A stretch of 64,000 bases of DNA. Origin: an uncultured bacterium. GTDB lineage: Bacteria; Planctomycetota; Uabimicrobiia; Uabimicrobiales; JABWCH01. Positions 32,434 to 39,934 of this stretch are shown here, piece after piece. The notes under the pieces were generated by a model. That model was not told the DNA's origin. It did not search any database and saw only the letters and a list, made by a program, of their open reading frames with translations. The stretch covers positions 38,346 to 102,345 of the forward strand of contig CALKWO010000337.1 of the NCBI GenBank assembly GCA_938003875.1, read 5' to 3'. The first letter of the stretch is position 1, and each line of letters starts with the position of its first letter. Made by a program: the position numbers and the translations under genes.

Positions 32434-33865
32434 CTTGCAGCTTTTGCCCACCTATAAATTCTCGGATGAGATTATCCACAGGGATTGCTTCAAAATCCTC
32501 TTTTTTAGGCTCTTCTATTTTTTCCAGCAACTTTTTGGCGCGGCAGCCTCTTCTATATACATCCATTCTGCCTTTTTGCTTATAGCTTTCCAGAACCTTT
32601 TGATCAAAAGGAGAATTGCAGTTGTGCATGAGATAGTATTTCAGACAGGGAAGCTCATGGATAACAGATCCATTGATCATTACGTCGGATGTTTTTTGGA
32701 AAGGCATGATTCCTTTGAATTCTCCTTTACGCACTGTTGCCCAATGCTCCAGAGTGTATTGCACGGAATATCCTCTCTCTCTTACATCTCGGCACATCCT
32801 GCGTAGGAGCCTGATGTCTGTAAATTTGACTCTGGTGTCGTTTTCTATGATAAGGTTTGGATGGGTTTCTATATAGACTTTGAATTTAATTTCATCATCA
32901 ATGCTTGATGTAGTCGGTGGGTATAGGCCATGCAAGCAATCCAGAAGCAATATCTCTTTTCCTTTTAATTGGAAAGGCTCTTTTGTTTCTGTCCTGATTC
33001 CTCTTTCAAAATCATAATGGGGCGGATATATGACTTTTCCTTCTATCAAGGATTTTAAATCTTCATTGAGTTTATTCAGGTCTATGGATTCTGGCAATTC
33101 ATAATCCATATCGCCAAACCAGTCTTTAGGATATTCTTGTTTAGAAAAAAAATAGTTATCCACTGCCAGCAACTTGAACTCGTGTCCTTTTTCTCTTAAA
33201 TAAGAACACAATTTCCTGGAAGTTGTTGTTTTACCAGAAGAAGAAGGCCCTGCGATAATCATGACCCGCAAACCCTTTTTTTTGGATTTTCTTTCAAACA
33301 GGCTTACAGCATGTTTTAGCTCTTTTTCATATCGGATGCTATCGCAATGAACCATTTCCAGAAACTTTCCTTCTTTGATCCTGGCGTTGATTTGATCAAT
33401 GCTGGTAAGAGCATTTTCCATAGCCCATTTTTGTCTTTTCTCCATGCTTTCTTTGGGATAGCCATTGCCAACAAATAAATCTTTTTTCAGCCACCCCTTA
33501 TGAATCGCATTTTTTCCTTCGCGATAGATACTATAGGCAGCAGAGACACTTCCAAATCCTCTGTCTTGCAAAACATCAATCACGACATCGTGAATTTCTT
33601 CTAAAGTAGGAGGAAGATGAGGAAAACGAAATCCTCTTTGCATATTAAGGCATAAAATCACATCTTCCGTTAAGGCCTGTGCTATAGTTTCCTCAGTATC
33701 ATTTCTAAATCTGACATAAACCGAATCGGCATCAATATTTTTCGCAAGCCCTCCTAGATTGCGGGATGCATTGAGAATAGCTTCTGCAATTTCTTCCTTG
33801 CTAAAATCCATCAAAAACCCTTTTTTGGTATTTTTTACTTTACCAATTCTGTTTTCAATTGCCAT
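32429..33865 (-). CDS. Nucleoside (uridine) kinase with N-terminal ATP-cone domain
   Basis: 478 residues. Residues about 5-100 are an ATP-cone (VKNTKKGFLMDFSKEEIAEAI... IHDVVIDVLQDRGFGSVSAAY), the nucleotide-sensing domain known from ribonucleotide reductase and NrdR. A linker leads to a uridine-kinase-type P-loop domain from about 200: MIIAGPSSSGKTTTSRKL, VDNYFFSKQEYP, EILLLDCLHGLYP, RRMCRDVRERGY. It is probably a nucleoside kinase with allosteric nucleotide control. AGGAGAAA precedes ATG 33865. It is a paralogue of 13927-15693 in the kinase part only. Confidence 0.87.
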   Translation of the reverse strand: MAIENRIGKVKNTKKGFLMDFSKEEIAEAILNASRNLGGLAKNIDADSVYVRFRNDTEETIAQALTEDVILCLNMQRGFRFPHLPPTLEEIHDVVIDVLQDRGFGSVSAAYSIYREGKNAIHKGWLKKDLFVGNGYPKESMEKRQKWAMENALTSIDQINARIKEGKFLEMVHCDSIRYEKELKHAVSLFERKSKKKGLRVMIIAGPSSSGKTTTSRKLCSYLREKGHEFKLLAVDNYFFSKQEYPKDWFGDMDYELPESIDLNKLNEDLKSLIEGKVIYPPHYDFERGIRTETKEPFQLKGKEILLLDCLHGLYPPTTSSIDDEIKFKVYIETHPNLIIENDTRVKFTDIRLLRRMCRDVRERGYSVQYTLEHWATVRKGEFKGIMPFQKTSDVMINGSVIHELPCLKYYLMHNCNSPFDQKVLESYKQKGRMDVYRRGCRAKKLLEKIEEPKKEDFEAIPVDNLIREFIGGQKLQD

Positions 33866-34351
33866 GAATTTCTCCTATTGGGTCATATTTTACAAAATTT
33901 TTAAGATACTTGGAATATTTTAATAAAAATTATATCAAATTGCAAGAAAAAGTCTTACGCATTTTTGCCAAAATGACAAAAAATATTTTCTAAAATTTGA
34001 TGAACGGATTTTTTAAAAAAAATTATAGATTTTTATAAAATATTGATAAAAAACATGTTATCTACTTTTTTTAAAAAAAATAACAAAAAAATAGATTTTG
34101 GTATAAATCTTGCTAAATAGCATGACAGAAATAAAGAATTAAAAAATTTAGTAAAATAAAAAAATTATTTTTATATAAATTATTGGATATTTATTAATGG
34201 CCAAAATGATTCTGTGCAAAATGAGTATTGCTATGCAATAGCATCTACTCCATTTTGGGGTTCTAGCCTACTTTTAAAGAAGGCACTATTTAGATCTCAA
34301 CAACATTTTGGCTAAAACAAATTATTGGATATTTATTTAAGGAGGTTAATC
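33866..34351. other. 486-bp AT-rich region between kinase and hsp20 genes
   Basis: Very AT-rich with A/T runs; it must hold the divergent promoters, but no CIRCE element (TTAGCACTC) and no clear sigma-70 or sigma-32 pair was found. It contains one MITE-like element (34199-34313) flanked by 19-bp direct repeats. Confidence 0.6.
34199..34313. mobile_element. 115-bp MITE-like element flanked by 19-bp direct repeats (hairpin-family copy 3)
   Basis: Ends GGCCAAAATGATTCTG and complement-type CAACATTTTGGC; core hairpin GAGTATTGCTAT / ATAGCATCTACTC. The 19-mer AAATTATTGGATATTTATT occurs on both sides (34177-34195 and 34319-34337). In reverse complement it matches the element upstream of recA (62466-62593) over most of its length. 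Confidence 0.82.
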
Positions 34352-34819
34352 ATGACAAAAGGTTTTAGAAGTTGGAAAGATTTTCCCTGGAGAGACATGA
34401 ATCGTGTATTGGGCGAAATGAATGAACTTTTCGGAGATTATTCTCCTTTCCAATATGCTTTTCCAGGAATTGCGCAAACACAGGAATTCCCTCTTGTGAG
34501 CATGTGGAGCAATGAAGAGCATGTCGTTTTGTCTGCCGAATTACCAGGAATCAATCCAGACGAACTGACAATCAACGTTCTGGAAGATACAGTTTTCATT
34601 CAAGGTGAAAGAAAAAATCCTATAGCAGAGGAAGAAGAAAAGAAAGTCATGTATCATCGTCAGGAAAGACCATCTGGCAAATTCAAACGTGGATTCCAGT
34701 TACCTTTCAAGGTAGAAACCGATAAAGTAGCAGCAAAATATGAAAATGGAATTCTAATAATAACGCTTCCAAGATCAGAAAAAGAAAAACCAAAACAAAT
34801 CAAAGTGAGTGTTTCATAA
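34352..34819 (+). CDS. Small heat-shock protein (Hsp20/alpha-crystallin)
   Basis: 155 residues. N-terminal aromatic arm (SWKDFPWRDMNRV), then an alpha-crystallin domain with VVLSAELPGINPDELTINVL, FKRGFQLPFKVETDKVAAKY and the signature ENGILIITLPRSE. It forms oligomers that hold unfolding proteins. AAGGAGG 6 bases before ATG 34352 decides against an in-frame ATG at 34325. It is paired with a second Hsp20 20 bp downstream, so probably one heat-shock operon. Confidence 0.93.
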   Translation: MTKGFRSWKDFPWRDMNRVLGEMNELFGDYSPFQYAFPGIAQTQEFPLVSMWSNEEHVVLSAELPGINPDELTINVLEDTVFIQGERKNPIAEEEEKKVMYHRQERPSGKFKRGFQLPFKVETDKVAAKYENGILIITLPRSEKEKPKQIKVSVS

Positions 34820-34839
34820 ATAAGGAAAGGAAATAAGCC

Positions 34840-35229
34840 ATGACAAACGAAATGCCAAAAAAAAATCCCTCTCAGGAAGTCGAGAGAACCCATACAACTC
34901 CAAGCTTTGTTCCGAACGTGGATATCTATGAAAAAGAAAATGAGCTTGTAGTTTTAGTGGATATGCCAGGTGTACTGGAAAAAAATGTAAACATCCACTT
35001 TGAAAAAGGTGTTCTCAATATCACAGGACAGATAGAGCCTAAAGTTTTAGAAGGCCACCGCTTGCTTTATGCAGAATATAAAGAAGGCAATTACCAGAGA
35101 AGCTTCTCTGTGCCAGAAGAAATAGATGTTGAAAAAATCGAAGCTTCTGTAAAAAATGGAGTGGTAAACATTGTACTTCCTAAGTCTCCTAAACCACAAG
35201 CGCGAAAGATCCCTGTAAAGATTTCTTAG
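34840..35229 (+). CDS. Second small heat-shock protein (Hsp20)
   Basis: 129 residues. A polar N-terminal arm is followed by an alpha-crystallin domain: LVVLVDMPGVLEKNVNIHFE, YQRSFSVPEEIDVEKIEASV, KNGVVNIVLPKSP. The tail is KPQARKIPVKIS; the I-x-V-type motif is the usual C-terminal anchor for oligomer assembly. AAGGAAA precedes ATG 34840. It diverges from the first copy, so the two may co-assemble. Confidence 0.93.
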   Translation: MTNEMPKKNPSQEVERTHTTPSFVPNVDIYEKENELVVLVDMPGVLEKNVNIHFEKGVLNITGQIEPKVLEGHRLLYAEYKEGNYQRSFSVPEEIDVEKIEASVKNGVVNIVLPKSPKPQARKIPVKIS

Positions 35230-35261
35230 AAATCCAATACATCAAAAAAAGATAATTCTGG

Positions 35262-35440
35262 TTCTAACAGAATCTGTGGTATGTATAGTCTATAAAATAT
35301 AGAAGGCTGAATACCGCCTGCTGGAGCAGATGCTATTATCATAGCACTGCTCATCTGGCACAGGAAAAATTTACTAAGAGCAGGCTTTGTTATTTATAGG
35401 CATTTTATAAACAAGACTGTGACCACAGAAAACGTTAGAA
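35262..35440. mobile_element. 179-bp MITE-like element with hairpin-family copy 4
   Basis: Imperfect terminal inverted repeats TTCTAACAGAATCTGTGGT (35262-35280) and ACCACAGAAAACGTTAGAA (35422-35440). Inside is the hairpin GGAGCAGATGCTAT / ATAGCACTGCTC (35316-35359). The left end recurs alone in the trmD leader (59674-59701). The rest of the 424-bp gap (35441-35653) is AT-rich, with one TTTAACATTGTCAA sequence shared with 55992-56098. Confidence 0.75.
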
Positions 35441-35653
35441 TAGGCTGTTTAAAAAAAATAATAAAAAATTAAGGATTATTTTTTTGCAAAATCCATTTGA
35501 ATTATATATATTTTCTATTTTGTGGAATTTAACATTGTCAAGTCAGGTGCATCTATTTCATTCTTTGAAGTAAGTGCAATCATGAAAGCCATTAATGCCA
35601 GACAGCTTCAGTTATTTTGCAAATAAAAATTTTAAACATTCATCAAAAAATAT

Positions 35654-36841
35654 ATGAAATATGAAGATATAAAAATTGGAGATAAAGAAAAATTAACCCA
35701 TACCATTACCTCAGAAGACATTTCTAGGTTTGTTGAACTAACAGGCGATGATAACAAACTTCATTTAGATGAAAAATTTGCCAGCAAGACGAATTTTAAG
35801 AAACCTGTTGCTCATGGGATGCTTGGAGCTTCTTTTATCTCTACTGTTATTGGTACAAAACTCCCAGGCGATGGGGCACTATGGTTTTCCCAATCTCTGG
35901 ATTTCATATTACCAGTAAGAGTAGGCGATATACTCACGATTATTGCTGAAGTGCTAAAAAAAACTGATAGAGAAAAGATCATTGAATTAAAAACCGATAT
36001 TTATAACCAGAACAAGCAGATTGTGACTAAGGGATTTGCAAAAGTCAAAATGATTGAGGCAGAAATACAATCCCTGGAAAAAAAAGAAGATGCAGAAATA
36101 AAAGAAAAAGTTGCTCTGGTGATTGGGGGGACTGGTGGTATTGGAAGGGCAGTATGTCTACAGCTTGCAAAAGATGGATTTCATGTGATTGTCCATTATC
36201 ATAAAAATCAGGCACTGGCTAACGAGATTAAAATAGAAATAGAAAAAATCCAGCAAAAAGCCATGATCGTGCAATGCGACATTCTGAATGACCTGCAAAT
36301 CAAAGAGATGGTTGCTAAATGTTTCAGAGCTTATGAAAAAATTCAGGTCATTGTGAATTGTGCTGCAGCGGTGATTCCGAATATAAAAATTCAGGATTTG
36401 GTATGGGAAGATTTTTATAAACAGCTTGAATTAAATATCAAATCTAGCTTTCTTATCCTTAAGGAAGTATTGCCAGCGATGATCCAGAATGGGTATGGAA
36501 AAATCATCCATCTGGGAAGCTATGCCTTTGATAGACCCAATTCCGAATGGTCACACTATATCACTGCGAAAGCGGCACTAGCTGGCCTTACAAAATCGCT
36601 TGCAGTAGAACTAGGTCCCAAAGGCATTAGAATTAATCTGGTAACGCCGAGCCTTGTCAGCACAGAATTGACTGCTGATATTCCTGAAAAAATAAAATTG
36701 TTGACAGCAGCTCAAACTCCTCTGCGAAGGCTTGCCAATTCTTCCGATGTGGCAGGCGCAATCAGCTTTTTAGCCTCAGAAAAATCTGATTTTCTAACAG
36801 GCGAAAATATCCGAGTCAATGGCGGTCAGATTATGATATAA
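35654..36841 (+). CDS. MaoC-like hydratase fused to a short-chain dehydrogenase (FabG-like)
   Basis: 395 residues. Residues 1-140 are a MaoC/R-specific enoyl hydratase hot-dog domain with the catalytic pattern Asp32-x-Asn34-x2-His37 (GDDNKLHLDEKFA) and PVAHGMLGASF. Residues 150-395 are an SDR: GGTGGIG at 158-164, NCAAA near 235, catalytic Ser289, Tyr302 and Lys306 (HYITAKAAL). Together they could reduce a 3-oxoacyl group and dehydrate or hydrate it on an ACP. No good RBS is seen before the ATG. It leads an operon with an FkbH-like protein (26 bp) and an ACP. Confidence 0.9.
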   Translation: MKYEDIKIGDKEKLTHTITSEDISRFVELTGDDNKLHLDEKFASKTNFKKPVAHGMLGASFISTVIGTKLPGDGALWFSQSLDFILPVRVGDILTIIAEVLKKTDREKIIELKTDIYNQNKQIVTKGFAKVKMIEAEIQSLEKKEDAEIKEKVALVIGGTGGIGRAVCLQLAKDGFHVIVHYHKNQALANEIKIEIEKIQQKAMIVQCDILNDLQIKEMVAKCFRAYEKIQVIVNCAAAVIPNIKIQDLVWEDFYKQLELNIKSSFLILKEVLPAMIQNGYGKIIHLGSYAFDRPNSEWSHYITAKAALAGLTKSLAVELGPKGIRINLVTPSLVSTELTADIPEKIKLLTAAQTPLRRLANSSDVAGAISFLASEKSDFLTGENIRVNGGQIMI

Positions 36842-36867
36842 TGAAACCTTAAAATAAAATAAATTCT

Positions 36868-38610
36868 ATGGAAAATCTAATATATTCAGAAATTCTTCAG
36901 AACAATAGTGCTTTGAAAGATAGCATTAAGGGACCTGTCTATAAAATTTCTGTGTTATCCAATGTAGTAGTCCATTCTATAAAAGAAATATTGGAATATT
37001 CTCTTCGTATCCGGCAGATAAATCCTTTAGTTGAATTGGGGAACTACGACAATATCGTCCAGGATAGTTTGAAATGTAAAGATTCTCATCTTGTAATCGT
37101 ATTTTTTGATATGCTCAATATAGTGGATGTTTTTTTTGAAGATTTAAGCGAAGAGATGTACAATAGCCTTAAGAGTAAAATTTGCACAGAAATAGATACT
37201 GTCTTAGAAAATCTGAAAGATCATCCTTCTGTGATTTTTAATACTTTTTCATCCCATTGTTTTGTCTCTTCTTATTCTCAGCAATCTCTTATCGAAAAAT
37301 TTGTAGGGCAATTGAATGTATATCTGGAAGAAAAAAAGGGGATCAATGTCATTCTTTTGAATATAGATAAAATTTTTCTACAGACAGGCATTAGACAGGC
37401 TATAGATTTTCGAATGTATAATTCTTCTAAAGCACCCTATACATTGCTTTTCTTTAAAAAATATACTATGGCTATAGAGCCTATCTTTTTAAAAAATACA
37501 GGGAAATCGAAAAAAGCACTTATCTTTGACTGTGATAACACCTTATGGAAAGGCATAGTCGGTGAAGATGGAATCGATAAGCTTGATATGTCCAGACTCT
37601 CCCACTCAGGACGATTTTTTTATAAAATTCAAGAAATAGCAGTATATTTAAGCAAAAAGGGCATAATTATTGGTTTATGCAGTAAAAATAATGAATTTGA
37701 TGTAATAGAAGTTTTAAAAAATCATAGTGATATGATTTTAAAAGAAGAGCATATTGCTGTCAAGAGAATCAATTGGGAGGATAAGGCAAAAAATTTAATT
37801 TCTATAGCTGCTGAACTCAATATCGGATTGGATAGCATAGTATTTGTTGATGATTCTTCTTTTGAAATCAGCCTGATACAAAAGCAAATACCAGAAATAG
37901 TCTCCTTGCAAGTGCCTTCTGCCCTGTATGAATATCCTGATTTCTTGCTACAAAATATTTATCGCTATTTTTCTTTAAAAGCAAATGCTGAAGATGCTAG
38001 AAAAACAGAAATATATAAACAGCAATCCGAACGCGAAAAAGAAAAGCAAAATTATAAAACACTAGAGGAATATTTATCATCTTTAGAAATTGTTCTAACT
38101 ATTTCTGAAGGCGATATAAAGCAACTAGAACGCATAGCTCAATTAACCCAAAAAACCAACCAGTTCAATCTGACCACGAAAAGATATACAGAAACAGAAA
38201 TATTGCATATCATGAACAGCGACCAAGAGCATGTATTCTCCGTTTTTGTTAAAGACAAATTTGGAGACAATGGCTTGACCGCTATTTCCATACTCAAAAC
38301 AGATAGACAAAATCAAAAAATTTGCAATATTGATACATTTTTAATGAGCTGCCGCATCATTGGGAGAAATATTGAATTTGTTTTCATGGATTATCTTGTC
38401 CAATGGATTGCTTCTCATAATTTTGCCAGCATAACATCCGAATATATTCCAACAGCCAAAAACCGGCAAGTACAAGATTTCTATGAATCCAATGGATTTA
38501 TTTTAATCGAAAATAAAGAAGGCCATAAAAATTACAGGCTGGAAGTATCAGTATACAAGCCTAAAAATATTTCCTACATAACTACATTTATAAGCGTAAT
38601 AAAAAGATGA
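36868..38610 (+). CDS. FkbH-like HAD-IIIC protein (glyceryl-ACP loading type)
   Basis: 580 residues. Residues 1-210 are an SGNH-like N-terminal region. Residues 215-365 are the HAD domain with DxDxT at D221-C-D223-N-T (ALIFDCDNTLWKGIVGEDG), LCSKNNEFDV and FVDDSSFE. Residues about 400-565 are a GNAT-like C-terminal domain (LTQKTNQFNLTTKRYTE, DKFGDNGL, RIIGRNIEF). Family members take 1,3-bisphosphoglycerate and load a glyceryl unit onto an ACP for polyketide or tetronate building blocks. The next gene is an ACP, which fits. Confidence 0.92.
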   Translation: MENLIYSEILQNNSALKDSIKGPVYKISVLSNVVVHSIKEILEYSLRIRQINPLVELGNYDNIVQDSLKCKDSHLVIVFFDMLNIVDVFFEDLSEEMYNSLKSKICTEIDTVLENLKDHPSVIFNTFSSHCFVSSYSQQSLIEKFVGQLNVYLEEKKGINVILLNIDKIFLQTGIRQAIDFRMYNSSKAPYTLLFFKKYTMAIEPIFLKNTGKSKKALIFDCDNTLWKGIVGEDGIDKLDMSRLSHSGRFFYKIQEIAVYLSKKGIIIGLCSKNNEFDVIEVLKNHSDMILKEEHIAVKRINWEDKAKNLISIAAELNIGLDSIVFVDDSSFEISLIQKQIPEIVSLQVPSALYEYPDFLLQNIYRYFSLKANAEDARKTEIYKQQSEREKEKQNYKTLEEYLSSLEIVLTISEGDIKQLERIAQLTQKTNQFNLTTKRYTETEILHIMNSDQEHVFSVFVKDKFGDNGLTAISILKTDRQNQKICNIDTFLMSCRIIGRNIEFVFMDYLVQWIASHNFASITSEYIPTAKNRQVQDFYESNGFILIENKEGHKNYRLEVSVYKPKNISYITTFISVIKR

Positions 38611-38688
38611 TGTTTCTGGCGAATATCAAATAAGTGCTATTATATAGCACTTGTTGATATAAATAGGTAAATTTTGATATAAAATACT

Positions 38689-38925
38689 ATGGAAAATACT
38701 AAAAATCAAATAGCAAAAGTAATGAGCCTTGTATTTCAAGTGCCCATAGAAAGCATTACAGAAGATTCCTCAACAGACAATATAGAATCCTGGGATTCTA
38801 TAAAACATCTGAATTTGATTCTCGCACTAGAAGAAGAGTTCAGCATTACTATACCCGATGAAGAAGCTGGAAATCTTGTAAACTATAAACTTATCGAGAT
38901 GATTGTAAATGAATGTAAAAAATAG
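38689..38925 (+). CDS. Acyl carrier protein
   Basis: 78 residues. Four-helix carrier with the phosphopantetheine serine at Ser37 (IESWDSIKHLNLILALEEEF). The motif is DSI rather than the DSL of fatty-acid AcpP, common for specialised carriers that pair with FkbH proteins. It lies 78 bp after the FkbH-like gene; the gap holds a short TAAGTGCTATTATATAGCACTT-type palindrome. It overlaps the remnant starting at 38909. Confidence 0.92.
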   Translation: MENTKNQIAKVMSLVFQVPIESITEDSSTDNIESWDSIKHLNLILALEEEFSITIPDEEAGNLVNYKLIEMIVNECKK

Positions 38926-39040
38926 CATCGAGAATTTTTTAGCAGATTTTGAAAATTTTGGAAACAACACTGCCATAATCTGGCATGATAGCATATTTTC
39001 TTATCCTGACTTTGACGGATTGCCCATATTTTTTGCCTAA
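38909..39040 (+). pseudogene. Truncated start of an AMP-forming acyl ligase (probable)
   Basis: 43 codons starting with ATG 38909, overlapping the ACP stop by 17 bp as in a coupled operon. The readable part MNVKNSIENFLADFENFGNN followed by TAIIWHDSIFSYPDF resembles the N-terminus of acyl-CoA/ACP synthetases ('...G...A(I/L)I......SY..L'). The frame then ends in unrelated sequence. The rest of such an enzyme (about 450 residues) is absent, so this is a deletion or insertion remnant. Family assignment rests on a short stretch. Confidence 0.5.
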
Positions 39041-39262
39041 AAATATCATGAAACCCAGTAAAATCAAGGGTGTATATTTTTAAGAGCGAAAAATCCTTTA
39101 GATAGATTAAATCATTGCCTGGTTCGCTCCAGTGAAGCACCCTTCCAGGAATAAAAAAAGAGCAGACAAGACACTGGATTTGCTTTGCAAAAGGACAAAG
39201 ATAAGTTCATGCATAGGAAATTATAGTTTTAGTAATAAATGCACTTTAAGCTATATTCCAAT

Positions 39263-39310
39263 CTTAGCCCCGAAGGGGCGAAATATAATAGCCAGGGGCA
39301 ACGCCCCTGG
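39263..39310. repeat. GGGGCTAAG-family repeat, copy 1
   Basis: Two hairpins, AGCCCCGAAGGGGC and CCAGGGGCAACGCCCCTGG, joined by GAAATATAATAG. The reverse complement matches 61044-61091 with a few changes. Confidence 0.75.
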
Positions 39311-39379
39311 TAAGTTTTGATTTTTGTACCGATGCCCTTCCCATTTTTCCAAATGACTATCAATCCAAATATTGCTGTT

Positions 39380-39608
39380 ATAAGTGTTGCCACAAATCAC
39401 GTCTATAAGAATCTATTGCATTGTAAGATGAAGAGCTGCCTATTAGCGTGCCTCCTAGCCCTGCGCCTGAAAGAATATCTATTGAGGTAGAAAATCCCCA
39501 CGGTCCATCGCCATTATTCAATTTGACGCTTGTTATACTATTCCCTATTGCAATAAAACTCTGTCCTGCATTCCCTACTGAACCTGCACGTGTAGGATAG
39601 TTATAATG
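39380..39608 (-). pseudogene. Fragment of a secreted/surface protein gene
   Basis: A 75-codon open stretch with no start codon, bounded by stops. It reads GSVGNAGQSFIAIGNSITSV, then KLNNGDGPWGFSTSIDILSG and AGLGGTLIGSSSSYNA. The Gly/Ser/Asn-rich, beta-type composition is like extracellular PEP-CTERM or adhesin proteins. No N-terminal signal or sorting tail is left. It is not obviously part of the protein at 54569-55954. Confidence 0.4.
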
Positions 39609-39633
39609 TCAAAAAACTTTTGGCGTCTGACCT

Positions 39634-39760
39634 AACACTGATAAACCGTAATCAAAAAGAAAAAAATTTACCGCAGAGGCGCAGAGGTCGCAGAGAAAAA
39701 TTTTTATATTTTTTATTCTCCTCTGCGTTCTCTGTGTCTCTGCGGTGAAAAATCTTTACA
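39634..39760. repeat. ACCGCAGAG-family palindromic repeat, copy 1
   Basis: The arms ACCGCAGAGGCGCAGAGG and the complementary CTCTGTGTCTCTGCGGT flank an A/T-rich centre. Identity with 63809-63935 extends over the whole 127 bp with a handful of mismatches, including the left AACACTGATAAACCGTAATC. Confidence 0.85.
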
Positions 39761-39842
39761 CTTTTGCACAAGATTTCAGTCGTAAGTGACTAAAAGCTGG
39801 TATTTCTAAAAAGTATATTTTCTTTCTATATTTATTTTTCTT

Positions 39843-39871
39843 TTGATTTTATGATTGCAATTTTTTATGAT
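39843..39871 (+). promoter_or_regulatory. Candidate sigma-70 promoter
   Basis: TTGATT (39843-39848) and TATGAT (39866-39871) with a 17-bp spacer, 63 bp upstream of the ATG at 39935. Confidence 0.5.
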
Positions 39872-39934
39872 AAAGTAATCAGCATTTAATTTTTGTCATG
39901 GTGCTTTTCTTGAAAAAGTTATGGGAGCTTCAAA

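Larger units (their letters stand above)
39041..39934. other. 0.9-kb gene graveyard
   Basis: No intact gene. It holds a GGGGCTAAG-family repeat (39263-39310), a minus-strand coding fragment (39380-39608), an ACCGCAGAG-family repeat (39634-39760) and a promoter candidate for the next gene (39843-39871). Position 39041-39262 shows no recognisable element. Confidence 0.7.

Noticed and set aside
33866..34351. CIRCE or sigma-32 site for hsp20
   Set aside because: No TTAGCACTC inverted repeat or clear heat-shock promoter could be found by eye.
35582..35626. 14-codon frame MKAINARQLQLFCK
   Set aside because: Too short and without RBS; could be a relic but cannot be supported.
38883..39140. 85-codon minus-strand frame over the ACP end
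   Set aside because: No RBS, overlaps the ACP gene and the ligase remnant, no recognised similarity.
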